This document shows, piece by piece, positions 34,389-43,187 of a stretch of DNA of 45,192 nt. The translations under genes were made by a program, and so were the position numbers. The notes under the pieces were generated by a model. That model was given only the letters and a program-made list of their open reading frames with translations, was not told the DNA's origin and made no database searches. Each line of letters opens with the position of its first letter. Within the stretch, counting starts at the first letter, position 1. Origin of the DNA: Bacteroidales bacterium (GTDB lineage Bacteria > Bacteroidota > Bacteroidia > Bacteroidales > F082); the NCBI GenBank assembly GCA_017460915.1, contig JAFUAA010000030.1, positions 1-45,192 on the forward strand, written 5' to 3'.

Positions 34389-35977
34389 TCACTTTTTCGA
34401 CACACTCCAATAGCCTTTCCTCGAAGCACCAACCCATTCAATATTGTATTGTTTTCGGAGGCTATTCAAAACTCTACTGATTGTAGGTCTCGACACACTA
34501 ATCCTTTTAGCAATTTCATTTTTACTAATAGAAGGGAACTCTAAAATGATACTCAAAACAGCCATTTCATTGCTTTGAGGATCAAATCGAGAGTCGCTTC
34601 TTTTGGGGTTCATGAACCATGAATTGGGTATCAAACTCGCCATTTTGGGGGTCAAATTCGCCATTTTGGGGGTCAAATTCGCCAAAAGTCAGTTCTTCGG
34701 GGTCATCATACAACTCCATCATGGCAGCAATGTCCTGCTCGTGACCCTCATTGTTCAACCTCAGGACAACACGCTCAACGCCCATTTCCTCTGAAATGGT
34801 CGCCGAAGCATGAAAGACCTTATTCCAAACATAAACAATACTACTCAAGCCACTACCCGCCCGCTCGCCGTAATTGACAAGCGAGAAAATATTCAGCATC
34901 AAGCTGTTGCGTGGGGTCGGAAACGCCTCCCTCAACCGCTACGCTACGCGGCACGCGCATACTCCCCGGATTGGCAAACACAAACCCATCAGCATTCTTG
35001 GAAACCACCACACCGCGCCGACCATAAAAATCAGCATGGACACAAGCATTCGTCACGGCCTCGCGCAAAATCTTGTGAACGGGTGTGTCGTCAACACGTT
35101 GCACCCCTTTCAACACGAAAGGCACCTTCAAGTCGGCAGTCAATTTGGGAATCACCCTAAAAACGAAATCAAACACATTCCCGCTCCAATCGCCCGATGA
35201 CGACACAATCCTATCCGTCCAACGCGTTCCCAACATTTGTCGGTTCTCTTGAAAATCAAGGAAATATTGCGGAAACTCACGGGTAATCTCATATTCATAA
35301 CCGAACATCAGCAAACCCGCCGCCGTGGGATGATACGAACCATCGTCAGCCAACGCCATCGCACCAATGCGACGAAGAAAAACCTCGTCTTCCAAATTGT
35401 TCCAGATATGGCTCGGATGCGTATTGCGAAACATCTGCCTATAACCACGTATCGTCTCCGTGCAAAACACCGTCATATCCATCTCTTTCAGCACTTTGGC
35501 GTCTTGTGGCACCAAAGCCGCGTCGCGGAACAAAGCCGAGACCTCCTCCAACGAACAACGGTAATCGCCCGAACCATTCCTGCGGAAAGTGCCATTACGT
35601 GGGTCTTGACCACGAAACACCGGACGCGCAGCCCTATCCGCACGCGGCACCTCAAGCACCAAAATATCCTTTCCCTCGACCAACTCAATGCGCACACGCT
35701 GTTCCGTCATCAGATTCACGCTGATTTTCTGGCGGTTGTTCACGGCGTTCCAGAAACCCGTCTTCAACTTCTCCGCATTCTTCACCCCGACGGCATACAA
35801 CGAGCCATCGGCGCGTTCCTTCACGCCAAGCAAAATGCAACCGCCGTCCGTGTTGGCGAAGGCGGAGTAGGTATCCCACAGCGAATCAGGCAAACCGCCT
35901 TGCGCCGCCTTGACTTCCAACTGGTTATCCTCGCGATAGGCACCAAGTCTCCCAAACCCAAAAACGCTTTTCTCCAT
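34389..35977 (-). pseudogene. AlbA_2-domain transcriptional regulator with two frameshifts
   Basis: The start ATG 35977 (MEKSVFGFGRLGAYREDNQL) is followed by an AlbA_2 domain (EVKAAQGGLPDSLWDTYSAF ANTDGG-ILLG) and the HATPase_c_4-type region (KILREAVTNACVHADFYGRR). At a G4 run (34913-34916, plus strand) the frame shifts: GGVSDP must continue as RNSLMLNIFSLVNYGERAGS. A second shift near 34600-34620 splits VHEPQKK from SDSRFDPQSNEMAVLSIILE. The C-terminus is a winged helix (SISKNEIAKRISVSRPTISR VLNSL). Reassembled it is about 530 residues, the COG2865 layout. Between the shifts lies a 7-residue tandem repeat (NGEFDPQ). It is likely inactive as drawn. Confidence 0.82.
34639..34680. repeat. Two perfect 21-bp tandem repeats inside the AlbA_2 gene
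   Basis: The 21-bp unit GCCATTTTGGGGGTCAAATT(C) occurs at 34639-34659 and 34660-34680 without mismatch and encodes NGEFDPQ twice, flanked by partial units. Copy-number change would keep the frame. Confidence 0.9.
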
Positions 35978-36023
35978 AGTAAATCTCCTCTTTATTTGTA
36001 ACGCACTCGATTGGTTTTCACGG

Positions 36024-36110
36024 CAAAAATACACATTTCCGTCATTATCAGCAAAAAGCGAGGCAAAACCTGCTTTTATTTTTCTTGAACGACACAAAAA
36101 GCATCGTTCA
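36024..36110 (-). promoter_or_regulatory. Promoter region of the AlbA_2 gene
   Basis: The -7 box TATTTTTG is at 36024-36031 (minus). Farther upstream TGAACGA (36086-36092) and TCGTTCA (36104-36110) form a spaced inverted repeat that could be an operator. Confidence 0.5.
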
Positions 36111-36148
36111 CAGAGGAATAAACGCATGTTTTTCCTCATTGCAATGCT

Positions 36149-37444
36149 TCAGTTTCTCAAACATCCAATAGGAACCACTTTCACCCCGTCATTACGAGTG
36201 TAAGCCATCTCGCCTCCTGTCAGCACCATAAGAAGGTCGGGCAAACGCAATTTGGGTTGGTCGTTCTCCTCGTTCTTTTTTTCAACCAGTTCTTTGATTT
36301 CCAACAAGTGCTTTGCACCGTCATCAATCTGCCTGCTTCCGAGTTTGCATTCAATCAAAGCATAGCGCCCATCGGCAAGATGTAGCACCGCATCAGCCTC
36401 AAGCCCTGTCCTGTCGTGATAATAGGAAAGATGGCCTCCCATCGCTTGGGAATAGGCTTTCAAATCCCTCATACACAGACATTCAAAAATGAAGCCGAAA
36501 GTGTTCAAATCAAGTTCCAGCATTTCAGGCGACAATCCCAATGCGGCTACAGCGATTGACGGGTCAACAAAGCAACGTTTCTTGCCAGTACGAATAACCG
36601 TCTTGGAGCGTATCGACGGACTCCACGCCTCGATGTCATTGATGACATACAACTTCTCAAAAGCAGCGACATAGTCGTCGAAGGTTGACATGGCAGTGCC
36701 TTCCATCTCCACGGAAACATCGGCGAGCATATTGGTCTTCTTGGCCATCGTGCAGAGATTCCTCGCGTATGAGCGCAAAACCAGCCGTGCAAGGGCAGGG
36801 TTGCGCTGACGCTTGTCAACTCTTGAGACATCCTCATTGCACACAATGTCAACATAATCTCTCGCAATCAACAGTTTTGCCTCATCACTCATATCGTCGA
36901 GTGAAGCTGGCCAGCCGCCACGACAAGCCGCGAAGATGAGTTGTTCTATCTTCAATTCCGACATACAACCGTCAACATCAAGGTTTGGGTCATTGAAAAG
37001 CTCCGTCAACGAAATATTTCCATTCGATTCTTTCGATTCGAAAAGGCTCATTGGGAACATCGCCATCTGCGAGATGCGCCCCGTGCCGGAATGCATGATT
37101 TCGCCTCGCTCGTCATCAACGACCGTCGAACCTGTGAGGATGAACTGTCCTTTCAGCCTCCGCTCATCCACCGCGTTGCGCACGGCATCCCACAGCACTG
37201 GTGCCACCTGCCATTCGTCAATCAAACGCGGCGTGTCGCCTTTAAGCAAAAGTGATGGCTTTGTGCGGGCTGTAGCCAAATAGCCCTCACGCGTATCGGG
37301 GTTCTGCATCTTAATGACGCTTTTAGCCTGCATTTCAGCAGTTGTCGTCTTTCCACACCATTTCGGACCTTTTATTTGCACTGCGCCGAAAGCCTCAAGA
37401 CGAAGTTTCAGTTCATCGTCTGTGATTCGGGGTAAATATTCCAT
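36149..37444 (-). CDS. AAA ATPase with DUF4143 C-terminal nuclease-like domain (431 aa)
   Basis: The start ATG 37444 (MEYLPRITDDELKLRLEAFG) gives the family length. Walker A is GPKWCGKT (26-33), Walker B PRLIDEWQVAPVLWD, with GQFILTGSTVVDDERG as sensor-1 region. The C-terminal DUF4143 domain has NTFGFIFECLCMRDLKAYSQ and the nuclease-like GLEADAVLHLADGRYALIEC KLG. It is the actinobacterial/Bacteroidota subtype (MEYLPRI start), distinct from the ATPase at 15410. Function is unknown. It is intact, next to the broken AlbA_2 gene on the same strand (about 172 nt gap with its own promoter), and carries a 3 x 23-bp tandem array upstream. Confidence 0.9.
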   Translation of the reverse strand: MEYLPRITDDELKLRLEAFGAVQIKGPKWCGKTTTAEMQAKSVIKMQNPDTREGYLATARTKPSLLLKGDTPRLIDEWQVAPVLWDAVRNAVDERRLKGQFILTGSTVVDDERGEIMHSGTGRISQMAMFPMSLFESKESNGNISLTELFNDPNLDVDGCMSELKIEQLIFAACRGGWPASLDDMSDEAKLLIARDYVDIVCNEDVSRVDKRQRNPALARLVLRSYARNLCTMAKKTNMLADVSVEMEGTAMSTFDDYVAAFEKLYVINDIEAWSPSIRSKTVIRTGKKRCFVDPSIAVAALGLSPEMLELDLNTFGFIFECLCMRDLKAYSQAMGGHLSYYHDRTGLEADAVLHLADGRYALIECKLGSRQIDDGAKHLLEIKELVEKKNEENDQPKLRLPDLLMVLTGGEMAYTRNDGVKVVPIGCLRN

Positions 37445-37467
37445 AGTATCATCCTGTTTTTCAGCCG

Positions 37468-37569
37468 CAAAAATACGAATATTTTTCTATTGCGCAATAA
37501 TCATCGGTCGTTTTTGAGCATTTTCATCGGGTGTTTTTGATAGATTTTGCACTGTGTTTTTGACTTTTT
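37468..37569 (-). promoter_or_regulatory. Promoter and 3 x 23-bp tandem array of the ATPase gene
   Basis: The -7 box TATTTTTG is at 37468-37475 (minus). Upstream, three 23-bp units start at 37501, 37524 and 37547, each with GTTTTTGA at the same offset (37510, 37533, 37556); units 1 and 2 both begin TCATCGG. The array begins about 26 bp upstream of the -7 box. Confidence 0.7.
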
Positions 37570-37605
37570 CAGTCATTAAAATCTTCGCGATTCATTCAAA
37601 AACAT

Positions 37606-37658
37606 GCTTTTATCCAGCGGCGAACAGGGTAAAATGGCGTTTCACCGCTGGATAAAGC
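37606..37658. repeat. Palindrome between the ATPase gene and the TlpA-like gene
   Basis: GCTTTTATCCAGCGG (37606-37620) pairs with CCGCTGGATAAAGC (37645-37658) around a 24-nt loop. It lies in the divergent intergenic region. Its composition resembles the GATAGCGGGCTAAAA palindromes at 5231 and 6331 without being the same sequence. Confidence 0.65.
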
Positions 37659-37721
37659 ACCTTTTTTCTATATTAAGATAGCATTAAGGTTCATAATCTC
37701 AATACAATACAAGAATTCTTC

Positions 37722-37729
37722 TATTTTTG
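37722..37729 (+). promoter_or_regulatory. -7 box of the tlpA-like operon
   Basis: TATTTTTG fits TAnnTTTG and lies 27 nt upstream of the ATG at 37756. Confidence 0.6.
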
Positions 37730-37755
37730 CAGTTCATAATTCAAACATTCGTATC

Positions 37756-38949
37756 ATGAAAAAGACAGTTTATCTTATTGCAGCATCACTTTTCGTTGCA
37801 GGGTGCCACCATCCAAGCGTTGAGGAAATGATGAGAAAATCTTACCAGAAATGCCAATCCATTGAAAGCGGGCACTATGAAATGACCTATTTGATGAAGT
37901 ACATGTCGAAACCTGATACCACCATCACTCAGTACGTTTGCGAGTTCCTGAAACTCCCCGACGACACCTTGTTTGGATTCGCTTTCCATTCGCAACTCGA
38001 AAACGACAACGGCACTGTGCGTAGCACCCTATACACGGGCAACGAACTCGTCAGATACGATGACAGCGCGGGGACTATCACTTCATGCGCGCTTTGGATG
38101 GACCACCTCCAAAACATCCAACACAACTTCCTGTTTTTCGACCCACTCGTCAGAAAAAACAGCCGTCCGCTCAAAAACGACGAAAAACTTGCCGACACCG
38201 CTTATGCCTATTCAATGAGCACGGACAGGCTGAATGGAAGAACTTGCTATCGCGTGAACATCATCGGCCCAACGTGGGAAAACAAGATGTTGGGCATGAA
38301 AGGCATCCGTCAGGAAACCGACATCTGGATTGACAAGAAAAGTTACATTCCCATTCGATATGCACAAGCAGCAGACATCGTCCAGCAAGGCGACACCTTA
38401 TATCAATACGAGGAATGTCGTCTCAACAATCTCAAAGAAGACGCCAACTTGACCTTGTTAAACCTTGAATCCATTCCCAAAAACGTGATACTCAAAGATT
38501 ATACCCCTACCAAATCGCCAGAACCTTTGAAAGAAGGCGAAGTCGTTCCGCAATGGACCTTGGAATCGCTTGATGGTGACTCTGTCAGTTTAGCCGATCT
38601 GAAAGGCAAAGTCGTGCTTCTCGATTTCTTCTACAAGAGTTGTGGTCCGTGTGTAGCAGCCATGCCCTATTTGCAACGTCTTCATGAGCAATACAAGGAC
38701 AAAGGCTTTGTCGTGGTCGGCATTGACCCTTTTGACACCAAAGAAGAATTATTTGAATTTTTGGAGAAACGAGGCATCACCTATACCATTTTGTTTTGCA
38801 ATAAGGAATTGCCCACCCAATATCATGTTGATGGCTACCCCAACCTTTTCCTCCTTGACCGTGAGGGCAAGCTCATCCAACTGTATTCGGGTTACCGCCA
38901 AAAGTTGAACGAATGGATTGAGGAAGAATTAGTGAAACAACTGAAATGA
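37756..38949 (+). CDS. TlpA-like thioredoxin-fold lipoprotein
   Basis: This 397-residue protein has a lipoprotein signal (MKKTVYLIAASLFVAGC, lipid Cys at 17). The first 250 residues are an outer-membrane-lipoprotein-like domain (HYEMTYLMKYMSKPDTTITQ, DIWIDKKSYIPIRYAQAADI), a layout common in Bacteroidota. The C-terminal redoxin/AhpC-TSA domain has VSLADLKGKVVLLDFFYKSC with the active site CGPC (296-299) and the cis-Pro region VDGYPNLFLLDREGK. It should act in periplasmic thiol-disulphide exchange. Its stop overlaps the kinase gene start by 4 nt (ATGA), forming a three-gene operon with a two-component system, so it may be a sensed output or signal partner. Confidence 0.9.
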   Translation: MKKTVYLIAASLFVAGCHHPSVEEMMRKSYQKCQSIESGHYEMTYLMKYMSKPDTTITQYVCEFLKLPDDTLFGFAFHSQLENDNGTVRSTLYTGNELVRYDDSAGTITSCALWMDHLQNIQHNFLFFDPLVRKNSRPLKNDEKLADTAYAYSMSTDRLNGRTCYRVNIIGPTWENKMLGMKGIRQETDIWIDKKSYIPIRYAQAADIVQQGDTLYQYEECRLNNLKEDANLTLLNLESIPKNVILKDYTPTKSPEPLKEGEVVPQWTLESLDGDSVSLADLKGKVVLLDFFYKSCGPCVAAMPYLQRLHEQYKDKGFVVVGIDPFDTKEELFEFLEKRGITYTILFCNKELPTQYHVDGYPNLFLLDREGKLIQLYSGYRQKLNEWIEEELVKQLK

Positions 38950-40279
38950 TGAAAAAAGCCATCCACCTTACCGCTCTAAGCACTTTTATAATTTCAATAA
39001 CACTTTATATATCAAATAGTTACAAATCATACCAACAAGAAATTGCCAACCAATTGGAAAAGGAACTTCTTGACAACCGCATCAACTCTTTCCGAGAAAC
39101 GATATTAGCCAATCCCTTCTTGATCAAGGCTTTGGCCGATTCGGAAGTGTTTTACGATGACAAAGAAATCCTTGAAATCACAAAAAACAACAAGGCAAAC
39201 GTAAAAACCGTTGAATTTGAAGGCGCTAGATACCAAAACAAATCGGATACTTTATATTCCGCTCTATGCCGCCAAATGGAAGCCGTCTTCAACCGCGACC
39301 GCACCGACAGCATCCATTTTCTGCCCTAAGTTCAAGATAGAAGTGCGAAAATCAGGTGTTCGGTCGGTTATCTAAGTGGCGATGCAGAGCAGCAAGCCCT
39401 TTTCCCTAAGGTTTTGAACCAGGAGTGCGTTGGGGAAATAGCAATACGGATGAAAAAAGGGAGGCCGTTGCCGACGCAAGTCCTACGCGAATCTTTAGGA
39501 TGATATGGAAGGAACTGGTTTTCTGTATGGTTTTCATCTTGACCTTCATTGCTACCTACATCAGCATCCACAAGATGTACCGCGAGCAAAAACGGAAGAC
39601 AGAAAGCAAGAACCAGTTCATCAATTTCTTCACACATGAGATGAAAACACCATTGGCCACCATCCGTGCCTGCAGCGACAGCCTTAGCATCCTCCACTCC
39701 GACGCGGATACGCGAGGCATCATCGGCACAAGCAACGAAAAGGTGGAAAACATCAACAAAATGCTTAACAACATGCTATTGGCGCAAAAACTGAACCTGG
39801 AAAAGATGCGGCCCGTGTTTTCAGCAACCGACCTAATCGCAACACTTGAAAAACTGATACAAGAATTTACGCAAAGCCACGCCACAGTTTCCTTCAGCGA
39901 CAATTCGGACGGCTTTGCCCGAAATTTCATTGCCGATGGAAACATTGTGGCGCAAATCGTCCGGCAACTGATTAATAACGCCATCATCTACTGTGAGCGG
40001 ACACCTGAAATCTGCCTCACGTTGTCCAAAACCCAACACGGCATCTGTCTCTCCGTGCATGACAACGGCATCGGCATTCGCCCCGAAGACCAAGACCGCA
40101 TTTTCGATGTGTTTTTCAGGGCTTCCAACATCAACCGTGGCAACGGCACTGGCTTGGGGCTTTCCATAGCCAAACAATTGGCCAACCTCATCCACGCAAA
40201 ACTATTCCTGAAACAAAGTGACAAGAACGGTTCCGAATTTGTCCTTGAGATTCCCTATCCAACGCACCCACAATCATGA
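38946..40279 (+). pseudogene. Sensor histidine kinase split by frameshifts in the periplasmic domain
   Basis: The N-terminal part (38946-39329) has TM1 (HLTALSTFIISITLYISN) and a periplasmic start ending TDSIHFLP. Beyond this TAA the homologous reading changes frame at least twice: KFKIEVRKSGVRSVI is one base off, then LSGDAEQQALFP returns, then GFEPGVRWGNSNTDEKREAV opens the frame of 39425-40279. That last part holds TM2 (ELVFCMVFILTFIATYISI), the His box FFTHEMKTPLATI, the N box RQLINNAIIY, DNGIGI and GNGTGLGLSIA. The kinase core is complete and could be made from GTG 39425. The gene as annotated is broken between about 39325 and 39410. It overlaps the regulator gene (ATGA). Confidence 0.82.
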
Positions 40280-40953
40280 TAAAAATCCTGTTTTTCGAAG
40301 ACGACGCCGAACTTGCAGCGCGTACAAAATTCAACCTTGAACGACTTTGCGATTGCCAAATAGAATGGCAAGCCGACGGTAACGATTGTACCAAAACGGC
40401 AAGAAATCTCCAGCCCGACATTTGTCTCATCGATGTAATGCTGCCTGGCAAAGATGGTTTTGAAATCTTGAAAGAATTGCGACAAAACGGATTTACTGCA
40501 CCATCCATTTTCCTCACCGCCAGAACCTTGCCAGAGGATGCTGTCAAAGGATTCCGTTTGGGTGCCGCCGACTATGTACGCAAGCCCTTCGACGCGTTTG
40601 AGCTTGTGGAACGCATCAACAGAGTTTTGGGATTCCAAAGTGCGACAAAGCAAAGCATTTTGGAAATCAACAAAATAAAATTTGATTTCGAGCTGAACAA
40701 GGTAAGGTTTTCCGAAAAGGAAGCTGAACTTTCACCTTACGAAGCCGCTTTATTGCGCGTTCTGCTGAATCATAAAGACGAGATTGTTGATTACGACACT
40801 TTTGCTACCGAAATTGGAAAACGGGATTTGCATATTTACCGCAACAGCTTTTATGTCACCATTTCCACGCTTCGGTCAAAACTTGCATTCATCAACACAC
40901 TGAAAATCAAAACTTTGAAAAACAGGGGATTCTTACTCCAATTTGAGGTATAG
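40276..40953 (+). CDS. OmpR-family response regulator
   Basis: This 225-residue protein has a receiver domain with ED at 8-10, phosphoacceptor D53 in CLIDVMLPGKDGFE, the conserved Thr in FLTART and Lys in YVRKPF. It is followed by a winged-helix DNA-binding domain (ELSPYEAALLRVLLNHKDEI, then YRNSFYVTISTLRSKLAFIN and LKNRGFLLQF). It is the partner of the kinase whose stop it overlaps by 4 nt. Homologues of this kinase/regulator type (RprX/RprY-like) occur widely in Bacteroidota. With the kinase broken, its phosphorylation state may depend on another kinase. Confidence 0.9.
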   Translation: MIKILFFEDDAELAARTKFNLERLCDCQIEWQADGNDCTKTARNLQPDICLIDVMLPGKDGFEILKELRQNGFTAPSIFLTARTLPEDAVKGFRLGAADYVRKPFDAFELVERINRVLGFQSATKQSILEINKIKFDFELNKVRFSEKEAELSPYEAALLRVLLNHKDEIVDYDTFATEIGKRDLHIYRNSFYVTISTLRSKLAFINTLKIKTLKNRGFLLQFEV

Positions 40954-41036
40954 TTCACCTTCCCATTGCCAAAATGTCAGTTTCCGCCATGGCACGCAAT
41001 TTGACTATCGGCGGCTGGCTCTTAGCCTCTGGCTTC

Positions 41037-41087
41037 TGGCAGCTTCATCTAATAGTATGAACTTCTCCATCTCGGTTGAAGCTGCCA
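41037..41087. repeat. Dispersed inverted-repeat element, copy 3
   Basis: TGGCAGCTTCA (41037-41047) and TTGAAGCTGCCA (41076-41087) face each other across 28 nt. The best preserved of the three copies. Flanks contain GCCAATAGCCAGTGGCC-like words. Apart from it, 40954-41157 shows nothing recognisable. Confidence 0.8.
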
Positions 41088-41157
41088 AAAGCCAATAGCC
41101 AGTGGCCAAAAGCCAATTTTAAATCTGAAATCTTGAAATCATAAATACAAAATCAAT

Positions 41158-43080
41158 ATGCAACAAACAGGTAACATTGGAGTAAAGACAGAAAACATTT
41201 TCCCTGTCATCAAGAAGTTCCTCTATTCGGACCAGGAAATCTTCCTGCGCGAAATCATCAGCAACGCCGTCGATGCCACGCAAAAACTGAAGGCCTTGGC
41301 CTCTTCGGGCGAGTTCAAGGGCGAGCTGGGCGACCTCACCATCAAGGTGGAAATCGACAAGAAGAAAAAGACTCTCACCGTCCGCGACCGTGGCATCGGC
41401 ATGAACGCCGAAGAGGTCAACAAGTACATCAACCAAATCGCCTTCTCGGGCGCCGAGGAGTTCATCGCCAAGTTCAAGACCCAAAGCGAGGCCGAAGCCG
41501 CCAACATCATCGGACATTTTGGCTTGGGCTTTTACTCCGCTTTTATGGTCTCCTCGAAGGTCGCGCTGATTTCCAAGTCGTGCAAGGACGAAGGCCAGAA
41601 CGGTGTCATTTGGGAATGCGACGGCAGCCCCGAGTACACGATGAACGAAATCCCGAAGGGCGACCGCGGCACCGACGTCATCCTCTACATCTCTGACGAC
41701 GCACAGGAGTTCCTCGAAGAAGGCCGCATCCGCGAACTGCTCAACAAATATTGCAAGTTCCTGCCCATCCCGATCCAGTTCGGCACACGCAAGGTGCAGG
41801 AGGAAATCGAAGGCGAGACCGACAAGGACGGCAAACCCAAGACCAAGGAAGTGGAGAAACCGTGGATTATCAACGACGTGGCACCGCTGTGGAAGAAGTT
41901 GCCCAACGACATCAAGGACGAGGAATACAACGACTTCTACCACACGCTCTACCCGATGAACTTCGGCGAGCCGCTGTTCCACATCCACCTCAACGTGGAT
42001 TACCCCTTCAACCTCACGGGCATCCTCTATTTCCCGAAGGTGAAGAACCGCTACGAGTTCCAACGCAACAAAATCCAGCTCTACTGCAACGAGGTCTTCG
42101 TCACCGACTCGGTGGAAGGCATCCTGCCCGAGTTCCTCTCGCTGCTGCACGGCGTCATCGACTCGCCCGACATCCCGCTGAACGTGAGCCGCTCGTTCCT
42201 GCAAAGCGACCAGAACGTGAAGAAAATCTCGACCTACATCACCAAGAAGGTGGCCGAGAAACTTGAGGAACTCTTCAAGAAAGACCGCGAGGCCTACGAG
42301 AAGAACTGGGACGACATCCGCGTCTTCATCGAATACGGAATGATGAGCGACCCGAAGTTCTACGAGCGCGCCGAGAAGTTCTTCCTCTTCAAGGACACCG
42401 ACGACAAGTACCACACCATCGAGGAATACAAGGCCTTAATCAAGGAGAGCCAGACCAACAAGGACAAGGCGCTTGTCTATCTCTACGCCACCGACAAGGA
42501 CGACCAATACGCCAACATCGAGGCGGCCAAGTCGCGCGGCTACAATGTGCTGATGATGGACGGCATGCTTGACGCGCACTTCATCAGCGCCTTTGAGCAA
42601 AAGGAAAGCGAGAAGGGCGATGACGGCCGCACGATGTTCGCCCGCGTCGACTCCAACACCATCGACAAACTTATCGTGAAGGACGACAAGGAAACCGCCT
42701 CAAAGCTTGACGACAAGCAGCGCGAGACGCTGAAAGCTGCCTTCGAGAAGGTCATTGACAAGGTGAAGTTCAACGTGGAGTTCAGCAACGAAGGCGAAAA
42801 CGATGCCCCTGTGGAGGTCACCCAAAACGAGTGGATGCGCCGCATGAAGGAGATGGAGCAGATGGGCGGTGGCCCGATGTCGTTCTACGGCTCGATGCCC
42901 GACAGCTATACCTTGATGCTCAACACCAACAGCCCCGTCATCGTCGGCCTCTTGGACAAGGACGAAGCCGCACAAGAGGCCGCCATCCGCCAAATCTACG
43001 ACCTCGCATTGCTCTCGAAGAACTTGCTGAAGGGCAAGGATTTAAATGAGTTTGTGAAGAGGAATATGGAGAAGCTATAA
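41158..43080 (+). CDS. htpG: Molecular chaperone HtpG (Hsp90)
   Basis: This 640-residue protein has the GHKL ATPase N-terminal domain: KKFLYSDQEIFLREIISNAV DATQKL with the catalytic Glu and Asn, DRGIGM, and the GHFGLGFYSAFMV lid/phosphate loop. The middle domain contains NDFYHTLYPMNFGEPLFHIH and the catalytic-loop Arg segment NVSRSFLQSDQNVKKIS. The C-terminal dimerisation domain follows. It lacks the MEEVD tail of eukaryotic Hsp90, as expected. It is an ATP-dependent cytosolic chaperone for stress-damaged proteins. It is intact and monocistronic, with a terminator at 43128. Confidence 0.97.
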   Translation: MQQTGNIGVKTENIFPVIKKFLYSDQEIFLREIISNAVDATQKLKALASSGEFKGELGDLTIKVEIDKKKKTLTVRDRGIGMNAEEVNKYINQIAFSGAEEFIAKFKTQSEAEAANIIGHFGLGFYSAFMVSSKVALISKSCKDEGQNGVIWECDGSPEYTMNEIPKGDRGTDVILYISDDAQEFLEEGRIRELLNKYCKFLPIPIQFGTRKVQEEIEGETDKDGKPKTKEVEKPWIINDVAPLWKKLPNDIKDEEYNDFYHTLYPMNFGEPLFHIHLNVDYPFNLTGILYFPKVKNRYEFQRNKIQLYCNEVFVTDSVEGILPEFLSLLHGVIDSPDIPLNVSRSFLQSDQNVKKISTYITKKVAEKLEELFKKDREAYEKNWDDIRVFIEYGMMSDPKFYERAEKFFLFKDTDDKYHTIEEYKALIKESQTNKDKALVYLYATDKDDQYANIEAAKSRGYNVLMMDGMLDAHFISAFEQKESEKGDDGRTMFARVDSNTIDKLIVKDDKETASKLDDKQRETLKAAFEKVIDKVKFNVEFSNEGENDAPVEVTQNEWMRRMKEMEQMGGGPMSFYGSMPDSYTLMLNTNSPVIVGLLDKDEAAQEAAIRQIYDLALLSKNLLKGKDLNEFVKRNMEKL

Positions 43081-43127
43081 TTTCAAGAATTAGAGAATTA
43101 TAGAATCAGAAAAATACAGAAAACAAT

Positions 43128-43170
43128 AATCCCCGCAACTCCATTGATTATTGGTATTGCGGGGATTTAT
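43128..43170 (+). terminator. Intrinsic terminator of htpG
   Basis: AATCCCCGCAA (43128-43138) pairs with TTGCGGGGATT (43157-43167), followed by TATTATTG. It lies 48 nt after the htpG stop. It could also end the convergent FISUMP gene. Confidence 0.85.
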
Positions 43171-43187
43171 TATTGTCGTTAATAGAA

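Noticed and set aside
37501-37569. 3 x 23-bp tandem array as a CRISPR array
   Set aside because: Units are contiguous and diverged, without spacers of constant length, and no cas genes are present.
37606-37658. Palindrome as an intrinsic terminator
   Set aside because: It is followed by a T run on the plus strand, but no plus-strand gene ends there; the flanking genes are divergent.
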